This document shows positions 1 to 7,724 of a stretch of DNA of 64,000 nucleotides, piece after piece (positions within the stretch are counted from its first letter, which is position 1; each line of letters starts with the position of its first letter). The DNA is taken from assembly GCF_017639205.1 (NCBI RefSeq), contig NZ_CP071139.1, positions 186,001 through 250,000 on the forward strand, read 5' to 3'. The translations under genes and the position numbers were made by a program. The DNA comes from Streptomyces nojiriensis (lineage in GTDB: Bacteria > Actinomycetota > Actinomycetes > Streptomycetales > Streptomycetaceae). The notes under the pieces are model-generated. The model had not been told where the DNA came from, ran no database searches, and saw nothing but the letters and a program-made list of their open reading frames with translations.

Positions 1-1954
1 GGCGGGCGCCGGGGCCGAGGCCGCGGCGGATCTGCCGGGACACCTCGGCGGTGGCGCAGGGGTCGAGGAAGTCCAGGAAGCGGCTGGTGAAGCGGCCCCA
101 TCCGCCGTAGACGTGGTTGACGGCCAGCAGCCCGGCGGCGGGGTCGCGCTGGAGGAAGTAGGTGTAGCTGAGGGGGCGTTCGAGGGCCTGGGCGGGGAGC
201 CGTTCTCCGAGGGTCTTGAGGGTGTCGGCGGGCAGTACCGCCTCGGCGGTGGGAGCGGGGCCGTCGTGGTCGTGCAGGGCGGCGGTGATCTCCGTGCGCA
301 GCCGGGCCAGGGGTTCGGTCGCGCTGGGGAACGCGTCCCGGTCGGCGGGGTCGAGCAGGGCGATCCGTCCGGCGGACTCCCAGGCGGCGGTGACGTCGGG
401 GCCGAACTCCCAGGGGTGTGCGCAGCGTCCGCCGGTGCCGTAGCGCTCGACGAAGCGGTCCCGCAGGGCGCGGCGGACGAGATGGCCGAGGTCGAAGAGT
501 TCGGCGAGGGCGGTGACCTCGCCGAGGGCCTCGTGGTCGGCGGCCGTGAGGAATCCGTCGAGTGCCAGCGGGCGCGGGGCGATCACGTCCTCGGACAGGA
601 CGGTCAGCGGGGCGGATCCGGTGGGGACGGGCCGGCCGGCGGCGGCCAGCTCGGCGGTCCAGCGCTGGGTGAGGGTGGTGAGCAGGCCGGGGCGGTCGGC
701 GGCCGGGGTGGCCGTGAACCGGTCGGTCAGCGTGGCGAGTTCGGCGATCCGGTCGGCGCGGTGCGCGTCCGCGGGGTGGCCGGGTGCGAAGGTGCGGACC
801 CAGGCGTCGAGGCGTTGCAGGGGGGCGGGGTCCTGCGGGGCGAGGGGGTGCTGGGGGACGAGCAGGCCGGCGTGGGTGAGCCGGTCGAGGAAGGCGGCGG
901 CCGCGGCCGCGGCCCGGCCGCCGGTCTCGTCCTCGCCGGGCGGGCAGAGCGCGGTGGCCAGGTGCCGGGTCAGGTCCGCGAGCGGTACGGGGTTCTCGGC
1001 GAGGGCGGTGAGCAGGCTCAGCGGTCGGCCGGAGGCCACTTCGGCCTGGTCCTCGCCGGGCACGAGGTAGCGGCCGCCGGCGAAGGAGGGCCGGTCGCGG
1101 GTGTAGGCGGTGCGGGTGCCGGCGGTGCGTGCGGTGCTGGTGATGCGGTGGGGAAGGGTGGTGCGCCGGTGTGGTGCGTCGAGGAGGGCGAGGGTCAGCG
1201 CGGTGGTCAGGGTGCGGTTGGTGCGTACGACGGAGTGCAGGGGGCCGTCGAGGAGGGGTGCGGTGCCCCAGGAGGTGACCGGGCGGGCGGGGCCGTCGGT
1301 GGGGTGGCCGGGCAGTGGGCCCCATCCGACCGCCGTGAACCATGACAGCGGGCTGGTCTTGGTGCTGGCCCGCAGGGCGTAGCGCAGCACGGTGGGTTCC
1401 TCTTTGCGGGCGCGGCGGTCGGTGGCGGCGGTGGCGGCGCGGTTGATGGCGCGCAGCAGGTCGGCGCTGGTCAGGGCGGTGGCCTTGGCGAGGGCGGGTT
1501 CGCGGCAGAGGGCGGCGAGCGAGGCGCGTTCGGCGTCGAGGGCGGGGCCGCAGGCCGTGTCGAGGGCGGCCAGGAGGGTGGTGCGGTCGGCGCGCAGGGC
1601 GAGCCAGGTGGCGAGCCGGGGAAGGCGGGCCGGCAGGTCGCCGAGGCGGGCGAGGAGGGCGGGGCGGGGTTCGCGGCGGTTGTGCAGGGCTCTGCGCAGG
1701 GGCAGGACGGTGTCGCGGTGGAAGTCCGCGGGGTGGGTGTCGCGGGCGGCGTACAGGTCGTCGCACAGGGGTGCGGCGGTCAGGGCCAGTTCGGTGTCGA
1801 GGCGGTGGAGGCGGGCCAGCAGGTCCCGGAAGGCGGCCGCGGCGGGGGGCTGGGCCGGGTGGGCGAGGACGGTGGCGCGGGCCAGCGCGTAGGGCGCGGA
1901 CCGTACCCGGTAGCCGTCGGTGCCGGGGGCGGAGTGCGGTGGCGGCTGCGGCAT
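1..1954 (-). CDS. Lactazole-type thiopeptide dehydratase, glutamylation domain (LazB-like), partial
   Basis: About 651 N-terminal residues are present; the 3' end is beyond the left edge. The translation reads like the large N-terminal domain of class I lanthipeptide/thiopeptide dehydratases (Lant_dehydr_N), which transfers glutamate from glutamyl-tRNA onto Ser/Thr of the precursor before elimination. Visible landmarks are a basic stretch ending in KTSPLSWFTAVG near residue 210, matching the conserved R-x-S-x-K-T/S-P-x-S-x-F-T segment, and SYTYFLQRDP plus FLDFLDP near the C-terminal part seen here. The start is ATG at 1954 with AGGACGG about 9 nt upstream. It lies 189 bp downstream of two lactazole-like precursor genes in the same direction, so it is probably the LazB equivalent; the elimination domain, YcaO proteins and pyridine synthase would be to the left. 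Confidence 0.88.
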   Translation of the reverse strand, partial: MPQPPPHSAPGTDGYRVRSAPYALARATVLAHPAQPPAAAAFRDLLARLHRLDTELALTAAPLCDDLYAARDTHPADFHRDTVLPLRRALHNRREPRPALLARLGDLPARLPRLATWLALRADRTTLLAALDTACGPALDAERASLAALCREPALAKATALTSADLLRAINRAATAATDRRARKEEPTVLRYALRASTKTSPLSWFTAVGWGPLPGHPTDGPARPVTSWGTAPLLDGPLHSVVRTNRTLTTALTLALLDAPHRRTTLPHRITSTARTAGTRTAYTRDRPSFAGGRYLVPGEDQAEVASGRPLSLLTALAENPVPLADLTRHLATALCPPGEDETGGRAAAAAAAFLDRLTHAGLLVPQHPLAPQDPAPLQRLDAWVRTFAPGHPADAHRADRIAELATLTDRFTATPAADRPGLLTTLTQRWTAELAAAGRPVPTGSAPLTVLSEDVIAPRPLALDGFLTAADHEALGEVTALAELFDLGHLVRRALRDRFVERYGTGGRCAHPWEFGPDVTAAWESAGRIALLDPADRDAFPSATEPLARLRTEITAALHDHDGPAPTAEAVLPADTLKTLGERLPAQALERPLSYTYFLQRDPAAGLLAVNHVYGGWGRFTSRFLDFLDPCATAEVSRQIRRGLGPGAR

Positions 1955-2040
1955 GGGTTCCCGTCCTGTGGGTGGGGGCGGCGCGCGGCTTCCCGCCGGG
2001 CACCGGGGCCGCGGCGGGAAGCGTCTGGCGAGCGGTCATG

Positions 2041-2135
2041 CGGTGGCGCAGTGGCGCAGTGGCGCAGTGGCGCGGTGGTGCAGTGGCGCGGTGGTGCAGT
2101 GGTGCTGTGTTCGGTGGTGCGGTGGTGCGGTGGTG
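2041..2135. repeat. Degenerate 9-bp tandem repeat between precursor and dehydratase genes
   Basis: Roughly ten copies of a GTGGCGCAG / GTGGTGCGG unit fill most of the gap between the second precursor gene and the dehydratase gene. It would be transcribed as part of the operon leader for the dehydratase. No coding sense is apparent. It could attenuate or separate expression of the abundant precursor from the enzyme, but that is speculation. Confidence 0.75.
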
Positions 2136-2143
2136 TTCCCCGG

Positions 2144-2326
2144 TTACAGGGGGAGTTCGGGCAGCTGCGGGTGGGCGCAGGAGGACGAGCCGCAGGAACA
2201 GGAGCTGCCGCCGTTGGACGCGCCGCCCTCGGGCAGCGCGACCGTGTCCCGCATGGAGGTCACGGTGAGTTCACCGAGGTCGAGGTCGTCGAGGCCGAAG
2301 CCGGCGGACTGCGTGGTGTCGTTCAT
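2144..2326 (-). CDS. Thiopeptide precursor peptide with divergent core (lactazole-like, paralogue 1)
   Basis: 60 residues, ATG start with GAGAGG six nt upstream. The leader contains DLDLGELTVTSMRDTVALPE, nearly the same as the neighbouring precursor, and is followed by GGA and a Ser/Cys-rich core beginning SNGGSSCSCGSSSCAHPQ and ending LPELPL. Relative to lactazole the core lacks Trp2 and Gln8. The third Ser of the SSS run, expected to form the pyridine with Ser1, falls at core position 13 instead of 12, so the macrocycle should be one residue larger. Cys7, Cys9 and Cys14 are the expected thiazole positions. It lies 22 bp after the other precursor and is surely co-transcribed. Product and modification state are inferred from the family. 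Confidence 0.92.
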   Translation of the reverse strand: MNDTTQSAGFGLDDLDLGELTVTSMRDTVALPEGGASNGGSSCSCGSSSCAHPQLPELPL

Positions 2327-2348
2327 GGGGTGCCTCTCGTGTAGGGGG

Positions 2349-2537
2349 TCAGACCTCGAGGGCGGTGACGTCCTGCGGCTGGGCGCAGGACGACGACCCC
2401 TGGCAGGAGCAGGAGCCCCAGGACGCGCCGCCCTCGGGGAGCGCGGCGGTGTCCCGCATCGAGGTGACGGTGAGGTCGCCGAGGTCGAGCTCCAGGTCGT
2501 GGAGTTCGGTCTCGGGGGTGCGTGCGGTGTCGGACAT
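2349..2537 (-). CDS. Lactazole-like thiopeptide precursor peptide (LazA-like)
   Basis: 62 residues, ATG start preceded by GGGAGA at good spacing. The acidic leader contains LELDLGDLTVTSMRDTAALP and then a core beginning SWGSCSCQGSSSCAQPQ. Known lactazole has the core SWGSCSCQASSSCAQPQDM, so this differs by Ala9 to Gly and a longer tail (DVTALEV in place of DM). By analogy Cys5, Cys7 and Cys13 would become thiazoles, Ser11 an oxazole, other Ser residues dehydroalanine, and Ser1 with Ser12 the central pyridine. It is the first gene of the operon, followed by the second precursor and the dehydratase. This is the clearest functional assignment in the window. Confidence 0.95.
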   Translation of the reverse strand: MSDTARTPETELHDLELDLGDLTVTSMRDTAALPEGGASWGSCSCQGSSSCAQPQDVTALEV

Positions 2538-2609
2538 AGCTGTCTCCCGGGATGTGGAAGCGGAAAGCCGGAAGTGCACTGGACGTCGGTCGGCCGGACC
2601 GTGCGGAGA

Positions 2610-2638
2610 GTATTGCGACGCCGTCCGGACGGCAGCAA
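2610..2638 (-). promoter_or_regulatory. Candidate promoter with palindromic operator for the thiopeptide operon
   Basis: Read on the minus strand: a -35-like TTGCTG, a 17-bp spacer and a -10-like CAATAC, ending about 70 bp before the first precursor start. The spacer holds a perfect 14-bp palindrome, GCCGTCCGGACGGC (2620-2633), exactly where a repressor or MerR-type activator would bind. No pathway regulator gene is visible in the window. Confidence 0.45.
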
Positions 2639-3147
2639 GTGCCCGGGGGTTATGTTCGCCGCCCGGCCGAGTCCGGTTCTGATCGGTGATGCCGCGGTCG
2701 GCCGGAACCGGCGGCGGGGGATTTCGGCCGCTCCCCCGCAATTGCGTCCGCTCCCCCGCTATTCCGCGGGGATGGCCGGGCCCTGCCGGAGCGGGGGCGT
2801 CCGCAATTTCCCGGCGGGAATGCGGAATGCGCGGCGTGCGGGCCGCCGGTGCCGGATGCCGTGCACCGGTGCGGCCCGGGGGCTTCCGGCGGGGCGGGAA
2901 GCGGTGGCCCGCGGTCCGGGCCGCCCCGGTGGACGTCCGGCCGCATGGAGGCGATTCACACCGCACCGGAATCCCTGCCCCCGTTTTCCCTGCGGGTGTT
3001 TTCCCGTCAACCGGCAAAAGCGGGGCGGCGGCTGTTTCCCGCCATTCCGGGACCACCCCCAACCGGATTCATTCATCGTGCATCTACGAGCATGCGGCGG
3101 GTGGGATGAACCGGCCGATCCGGACACCGACATGACGGAGTTGTTTC
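2639..3147. other. Intergenic region, no gene seen
   Basis: About 500 bp between the divergent thiopeptide operon and the phospholipase gene. Several long open frames exist on both strands but have no RBS, no codon bias and no recognisable product. It presumably holds the phospholipase promoter; I could not pick a convincing -10/-35. Confidence 0.5.
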
Positions 3148-4137
3148 TTGACCAGTTATCTCAGGCATGGCGCCGGACCGCGGATGCTGCGGGTGTTGCT
3201 CTCGGCGCTGTGCGCGGTCCTCGCCGCCACCGCGCTCGGTACGGGCCCGGCGGCAGCGGCCGATCAGCGTCACCCGGTCTACGCCATCGCGCACCGCGTC
3301 GACACCCTGGGCGGCGTGGACGCCGCGCTGGCGCACGGTGCCAACGGCATCGAGATGGATGTCTGCGCCTGGTGGAACCCGAACGAGTGGCGGGCCTATC
3401 ACGACTGTTCCTCGGCCGGCGACAACCGGCTGGGCCCCGGCTTCGACAGCATGGTCGACCGCATCCTCGCCCACGCGGGCCAGGGGCGCAGGCTGTCGCT
3501 GGTGTGGCTGGACATCAAGGACCCGAACTACTGCGGGGAGCGGGAGAACCGCGGGTGCAGCGTCGCCGGGCTGCGGGACAAGGCGCAGCGGCTGACGGCT
3601 GCCGGGATCCAGGTGCTCTACGGGTTCTACGAGTACCACGGCGGCGGCACCCCGGACGTCGGCGGCCGGGGCTGGAAGAGCCTGGAAGGCAGGCTCGGCG
3701 CTCTGGAGGGCATCACGACGACCGGGACCCGCGACCAGGTCCGGGGGGCCTTCGACCGGTCCGGTTCCGCCTTCCCGGCCGGGCGCCGGGTGATGGACTA
3801 CGGCGACAGCGACATCACCAAGGGGTTCGGCAACTGCACGGAGGCCGGCTCCTACACGTGCGCGGAGCTGAAGAAGGGTGCCGCCGACCGTGATGCCGGA
3901 CGGCTGGCGGCGGCCCTGTCCTGGACGACCACCTACAACGATCCGTGGTACGTCGACAGACTGCTGGGCGACGGGCGGGTGGACGGCATCATCGCGGGCT
4001 ACGGGGCGTTCACGGGGGTGCGGGAGTACGACGACGGCTGGCAGTGCGCCAACTCCGTCGCCCTGATCCGTGACTGGGTGATGCGCCACGGCGGGACCCA
4101 TCGCATGGCCGCGCCCGGAGACCGGCTGTTTGGGTAG
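3148..4137 (+). CDS. Secreted sphingomyelinase D/phospholipase D-like enzyme (GDPD-like TIM barrel)
   Basis: 329 residues from TTG at 3148 with GGAG about 8 nt upstream; the next possible start is Met13. Residues 1-38 are a signal peptide ending in AAA-A. The mature part matches the spider/actinobacterial sphingomyelinase D fold: His49, Glu69 and Asp71 in GIEMDV, His85 and Asp122 in WLDIKD line up with the two catalytic His and the Mg ligands, and TTYNDPWY near residue 270 corresponds to the ATxxDNPW tail motif of this family. It should cleave the head group from sphingomyelin or lysophospholipids outside the cell. It stands alone, followed by a strong terminator. It is unrelated in fold to the HKD phospholipase D a few kilobases away. 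Confidence 0.85.
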   Translation: MTSYLRHGAGPRMLRVLLSALCAVLAATALGTGPAAAADQRHPVYAIAHRVDTLGGVDAALAHGANGIEMDVCAWWNPNEWRAYHDCSSAGDNRLGPGFDSMVDRILAHAGQGRRLSLVWLDIKDPNYCGERENRGCSVAGLRDKAQRLTAAGIQVLYGFYEYHGGGTPDVGGRGWKSLEGRLGALEGITTTGTRDQVRGAFDRSGSAFPAGRRVMDYGDSDITKGFGNCTEAGSYTCAELKKGAADRDAGRLAAALSWTTTYNDPWYVDRLLGDGRVDGIIAGYGAFTGVREYDDGWQCANSVALIRDWVMRHGGTHRMAAPGDRLFG

Positions 4138-4224
4138 GGCGCGGGCAGCGCGGCCGGCCGCATCCGGGGGCGGGGGCGTGACGCTCGGCCCCCGGGGTCG
4201 TTGGACGGGTAGGTCAGCGAAGTG

Positions 4225-4259
4225 CACGAAGGCCCCGGGTCGTTGTCGGGGCCTTCGTG
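4225..4259 (+). terminator. Intrinsic terminator between convergent genes
   Basis: Perfect 13-bp stem (CACGAAGGCCCCG with its complement) and an 11-nt loop, about 90 bp after the phospholipase stop and ahead of the convergent phosphatase gene. It can act in both directions. No U-run follows, as is usual in Streptomyces. Confidence 0.8.
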
Positions 4260-4276
4260 GTGTGCGGCGGCCGGTC

Positions 4277-4311
4277 CGGGGCGGGGCGGGGCGGGGCGGG
4301 GCGGGGCGGGG
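4277..4311 (+). repeat. (GGGGC)7 tract, potential G-quadruplex
   Basis: Seven uninterrupted GGGGC units lie between the terminator hairpin and the 3' end of the phosphatase gene. The G-rich strand is the plus strand. It could fold as a quadruplex and may reinforce termination of the convergent transcripts. Confidence 0.8.
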
Positions 4312-4319
4312 GTGGTGTG

Positions 4320-5552
4320 TCAGCCGGGGGCGTGCGGGGCGATCGCGAGCATCGCGACGTCGTCGTGGAGGGTGCGGGTGTGGCGGGGCAGGTCGGTGTT
4401 GAGGAAGTCGACGACGTCGGCGGGTCCGGGTGCCGGGCGGCCTTCGAAGCGGTGGCGCAGCCGCTCCACCAGGGGGTAGAAGTCGCCGCCGGTGTCACGG
4501 GCCTCCACCAGCCCGTCCGTGACCAGCAGCAGTACGTCGCCCCGGGTGAAGGGGTGGGTGCGCGCCACCGGCCCGTCCGGCCCGTCCGGTCTGTCCTGCC
4601 CGTCCGGTGCGTGTGGTGCGGCCAGCCGGCCCAGGCCGAGCGGGAGCGCCGGCGGGCCGTCCAGCGTGCGTACCCGGCCGCGGGAGATCAGTACCGGCTC
4701 CACGTGCCCGTGGTTGGCCACCGTCACCTGGTGCGCCAGGCTGTCGTACTCGATGAGCACGGCGGTCGCGAACAGTTCGGCGTCCCGGGTCTCCTCGGCC
4801 TCGCGGACCAGCCCCCGTTCCAGGCGGGCGGCGACGGCCGGCAGGTCGTGCGCCTCGTAGGCGGCGTCGCGGAAGCTGCCGAGGAGGGCTGCGACGGTGC
4901 GGACCGCCGGGAGTCCTTTGCCGCGTACGTCGCCGATGATGGCGCGTTCCCCGGCCCGGGTGGCGCGGATGTCGAAGAGGTCGCCGCCCACCATGGTCCC
5001 GGCCTCGCTGGGCCGGTACAGGCAGGCCGCGAGCACGTTCCCGACCTGGTGCGGCACCGGGCGCAGCAGGGCCCGCATCAGGGCTTCGGCGACGGAGTTG
5101 GCGTGGACGAGGTGGCGTTCCTGGCTGCGGCGGTGTGCGGCGAGTGCGGTCGCGAGGATGCCGACGACGGCGGTGGCGATGTCGGCGGTGACGTGGTGGG
5201 TCTCGCCGAGGTGGTGGGCGGTGGCGGCGAGGGAGCCTTCCAGGAGGATCGCGAGGGCGGTGAACGCGGCCACGGCGGCCGGGCCGAAGGCGTACGCGGC
5301 GATGGCGGGCAGGGCGATGAGGAAGAAGCTCACCGCCCATTCCTTGTGCAGGGCGGCTTCCAGGAGGAGGACGAGGGCGGTGTAGAGGAACGGCAGCCAC
5401 CGCGTCCAGGCCGGCGGCGCGGCCGGCCGGAAGCCGTCGTCGGCGGCGGCCGTCGGGGGCGTGTCCGGGCGGGTGCCTCTCACCGCCCGCTCCCGGGTGC
5501 CGTGCGGAGGGCCGCGCGCCCACGGGAGCTGTGCACACGGGCCTCCTGACAT
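4320..5552 (-). CDS. Membrane-anchored PP2C/SpoIIE-family serine phosphatase
   Basis: 410 residues from ATG 5552; a GTG at 5483 with GGGAG six nt upstream is an equally good start and would remove 23 poorly structured residues. About four hydrophobic helices (residues 48-145) are followed by a cytosolic phosphatase domain with the metal-binding motifs VGGDLFDI, IGDVRGKGLPA, LLVTDGLVEAR and DDVAMLAI in the right order. Such proteins dephosphorylate anti-anti-sigma factors in Streptomyces partner-switching cascades. No GAF, PAS or HATPase domain is fused, so the membrane part is the likely sensor. It is monocistronic; its partners are not in the window. Confidence 0.9.
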   Translation of the reverse strand: MSGGPCAQLPWARGPPHGTRERAVRGTRPDTPPTAAADDGFRPAAPPAWTRWLPFLYTALVLLLEAALHKEWAVSFFLIALPAIAAYAFGPAAVAAFTALAILLEGSLAATAHHLGETHHVTADIATAVVGILATALAAHRRSQERHLVHANSVAEALMRALLRPVPHQVGNVLAACLYRPSEAGTMVGGDLFDIRATRAGERAIIGDVRGKGLPAVRTVAALLGSFRDAAYEAHDLPAVAARLERGLVREAEETRDAELFATAVLIEYDSLAHQVTVANHGHVEPVLISRGRVRTLDGPPALPLGLGRLAAPHAPDGQDRPDGPDGPVARTHPFTRGDVLLLVTDGLVEARDTGGDFYPLVERLRHRFEGRPAPGPADVVDFLNTDLPRHTRTLHDDVAMLAIAPHAPG

Positions 5553-5650
5553 GGGCGTGATCGACTGTCACAGCGTGAGGAGGAAGCCGGGCCGAAGCGT
5601 CGATTACGCCGACCGCGGCATGTTGCCCGCCGGGTGGGGCCGCGGGGCCG

Positions 5651-6298
5651 TCACCCGGCGCGCAGTGCGGCCAGCCTCTGTTCGAAGGGCACCGGCCGGT
5701 GGCCGTGTGCGGGATCCGCGGAGGTGATCGCCCCGGTCACCGAACGGGGTGCGATCGCGGCGGCGGTGTCGGGGGCGGTGTCGGGGGTGGCGGGGTGCAT
5801 GGAGCGGGCCAGTTCCGTGCCCGCGCGGGTGATCCGCTGTGCCAGGCCCTGTTCGCCCCAGTCCTGCGAGGCCGCGTACACGGCGGTGGGCAGGACGAGT
5901 GCGCGCAGGTGGGTGAAGAGCGGGCGCATGGCGTGTTCGGTGACCAGGCTGTGCCGGGCCGTGCCGCCGGTCGCGCCGAGGAGGACCGGTGTGCCGGTGA
6001 GGGCGTCTTTGTCGATGAGGTCGAAGAACGACTTGAACAGGCCGCTGTAGGAGGCCGCGAAGACCGGGGTCACGGCGATCAGGCCGTCCGCGGCCGCCAC
6101 CGTGTCGAGTGCGGCGGCCAGCCGGGCGGGCGGGAATCCGGTGACGAGGTGCTGGGCGATCTCCGTGGCCAGTTCCCGCAGTTCGACGGTCTCGGGTTCG
6201 GCGTCCAGGCGGGCGAGCGTGGCGGCCGTGAGCCGGTCGGCGAGCAGGCGGGTGGAGGAGGGCGAGCTCAGTCCTGCCGATACGACGGCGAGTTTCAT
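5651..6298 (-). CDS. NADPH-dependent FMN reductase, CE1759 family
   Basis: 215 residues. The N-terminus MKLAVVSAGLSSPSSTRLLAD is a flavodoxin-like FMN-binding P-loop, and TPVFAASYSGLFKSFFDLID is the typical second FMN contact of the NADPH-dependent FMN reductase family. The start codon overlaps the stop of the upstream luciferase-like gene (ATGA, 6295-6298), so the two are translationally coupled. It should supply reduced FMN to that partner. The last 40 residues are Pro/Ala-rich and probably disordered. Confidence 0.9.
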   Translation of the reverse strand: MKLAVVSAGLSSPSSTRLLADRLTAATLARLDAEPETVELRELATEIAQHLVTGFPPARLAAALDTVAAADGLIAVTPVFAASYSGLFKSFFDLIDKDALTGTPVLLGATGGTARHSLVTEHAMRPLFTHLRALVLPTAVYAASQDWGEQGLAQRITRAGTELARSMHPATPDTAPDTAAAIAPRSVTGAITSADPAHGHRPVPFEQRLAALRAG

Positions 6299-7395
6299 GC
6301 CTGGGTCCGCTCCTTCGGGGCCTGCCGGGCGGCCGCCACGCGGGCGGGGTGGGTCGGGGCGTCCGGTACGCCGGCCGGGCGCAGGTTCGCGAACTCCTTG
6401 CGCAGGACGGGTACGACCTCTTCGCCCAGGAGGTCGAGCTGTTCCAGGACGGTCTTCAGGGGCAGGCCCGCGTGGTCCATCAGGAACAGCTGGCGCTGGT
6501 AGTCGCCGGCGTAGTCGCGGAAGGACAGGGTGCGTTCGATGACCTGCTGGGGCGAGCCGACGGTCAGCGGTGTCTGGGAGGTGAACTCCTCCAGGGACGG
6601 GCCGTGGCCGTAGACGGGTGCGTTGTCGAAGTAGGGGCGGAACTCGCGTACCGCGTCCTGGGAGTTCTTGCGCATGAAGACCTGGCCGCCGAGTCCGACG
6701 ATGGCCTGTTCGGGGGTGCCGTGGCCGTAGTGGGCGTAGCGCTCCCGGTAGAGGCGGACCATCTGCTCGGTGTGGGAGGCGGGCCAGAAGATGTTGTTGT
6801 GGAAGAAGCCGTCGCCGTAGTAGGCGGCCTGTTCGGCGATCTCCGGGGAGCGGATGGAGCCGTGCCAGACGAAGGGCGCGACGTTGTCGAGGGGGCGCGG
6901 GGTGGAGGTGAAGGACTGCAGCGGGGTGCGGAACTTGCCCTTCCAGGTGACGGTGTCCTCGTCCCACAGGCGGCGCAGCAGGGCGTAGTTCTCGATGGCG
7001 AGGTCGATGCCGTCGCGGATGTCCTTGCCGAACCAGGGGTAGACCGGTCCGGTGTTGCCGCGGCCCGTCATGAGGTCGACGCGGCCGTCCGCGACGTGCT
7101 GGAGCATCGCGAAGTCCTCGGCGATCTTCACCGGGTCGTTGGTGGTGATCAGTGTCGTCGAGGTGGACAGGATCAGGTGCTCGGTGCGTGCGGCGATGTA
7201 GCCGAGCATCGTGGTCGGCGAGGAGGGGACGAACGGCGGGTTGTGGTGCTCGCCGGTGGCGAAGACGTCGAGGCCGACTTCCTCGGCCTTCTGTGCGATG
7301 GCGAGCATCGCCTTGATGCGCTCGTGCTCGCCGGGCACGCGTCCGGTCGTCGGGTCGGCCGTGACGTCGCCGACGGTGAAGATCCCGAACTGCAT
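6295..7395 (-). CDS. LLM-class flavin-dependent monooxygenase, CE1758 family
   Basis: 366 residues, ATG 7395 with GGAAGGGG upstream. Bacterial luciferase-like TIM barrel: MQFGIFTVGD start, GEHHNPPF near residue 48, LSTSTTLITTNDPVKIAEDFA, and RVDLMTGRGNTGPVYPWFG. It should oxidise an unknown small substrate using FMNH2 and oxygen. It is the first gene of a two-gene operon with its FMN reductase; this pairing is known as the CE1758/CE1759 family in actinobacteria. The physiological substrate is unknown. Confidence 0.9.
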   Translation of the reverse strand: MQFGIFTVGDVTADPTTGRVPGEHERIKAMLAIAQKAEEVGLDVFATGEHHNPPFVPSSPTTMLGYIAARTEHLILSTSTTLITTNDPVKIAEDFAMLQHVADGRVDLMTGRGNTGPVYPWFGKDIRDGIDLAIENYALLRRLWDEDTVTWKGKFRTPLQSFTSTPRPLDNVAPFVWHGSIRSPEIAEQAAYYGDGFFHNNIFWPASHTEQMVRLYRERYAHYGHGTPEQAIVGLGGQVFMRKNSQDAVREFRPYFDNAPVYGHGPSLEEFTSQTPLTVGSPQQVIERTLSFRDYAGDYQRQLFLMDHAGLPLKTVLEQLDLLGEEVVPVLRKEFANLRPAGVPDAPTHPARVAAARQAPKERTQA

Positions 7396-7420
7396 GGCTT
7401 CCCATCCCCTTCCAAGATTG

Positions 7421-7432
7421 TTGATGATTCAA
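7421..7432. promoter_or_regulatory. Possible operator TTGA-N4-TCAA upstream of the monooxygenase operon
   Basis: TTGATGATTCAA lies about 26 bp before the monooxygenase start in otherwise very GC-rich DNA. The TTGA/TCAA arms resemble MarR- or HxlR-type sites, but no regulator gene is adjacent, so this is only a suggestion. Confidence 0.25.
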
Positions 7433-7500
7433 CCACACTGGGAACGGGGGGTGCGCCCGGGGTATTCCCGCCCGGCGCGGGGCCGGGGCACGGCGGCCCC

Positions 7501-7564
7501 GGGGGTACGGGGGTACGGGGGTACGGGGGTACGGGGGTACGGGGGTACGGGGGTACGGGGGTAC
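7501..7564. repeat. Perfect tandem repeat, eight copies of GGGGGTAC
   Basis: Eight exact 8-bp units, followed by an irregular G-rich stretch with GGCCGGGGG motifs to 7724. No gene reads through it. The whole 7433-7724 segment separates the monooxygenase promoter from the 3' end of the phospholipase D gene. The exactness implies recent slippage, so copy number should vary between strains; the five-G runs could form a quadruplex. Confidence 0.9.
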
Positions 7565-7724
7565 GGGGCCGCCCCCGCCGCGCCCGGCGGCAGGGGCCGG
7601 GCGCGGCGGGGGCGGGGAGCCGGGGCCCGGAGGCCGGGACGGCGGGGGCGGGAGGCCTGGGGGCCCGGTGGCCTGGGGCCTGGGGGCCGGGGGCCGGGGG
7701 CCGGGGGGCCGGGGGCCGGGGGTG

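Noticed and set aside
113..1345. Long plus-strand frames over the dehydratase gene
   Set aside because: Gly/Val-rich low-information translations antisense to a well-supported dehydratase; no RBS.
2144..3062. Longer versions of the two precursor genes extending upstream
   Set aside because: The extra N-terminal residues are Arg/Pro/Gly-rich without an RBS, while both internal ATGs have good ribosome sites and give standard leader lengths.
4257..5549. 430-codon plus-strand frame
   Set aside because: It is the shadow of the PP2C phosphatase on the minus strand.
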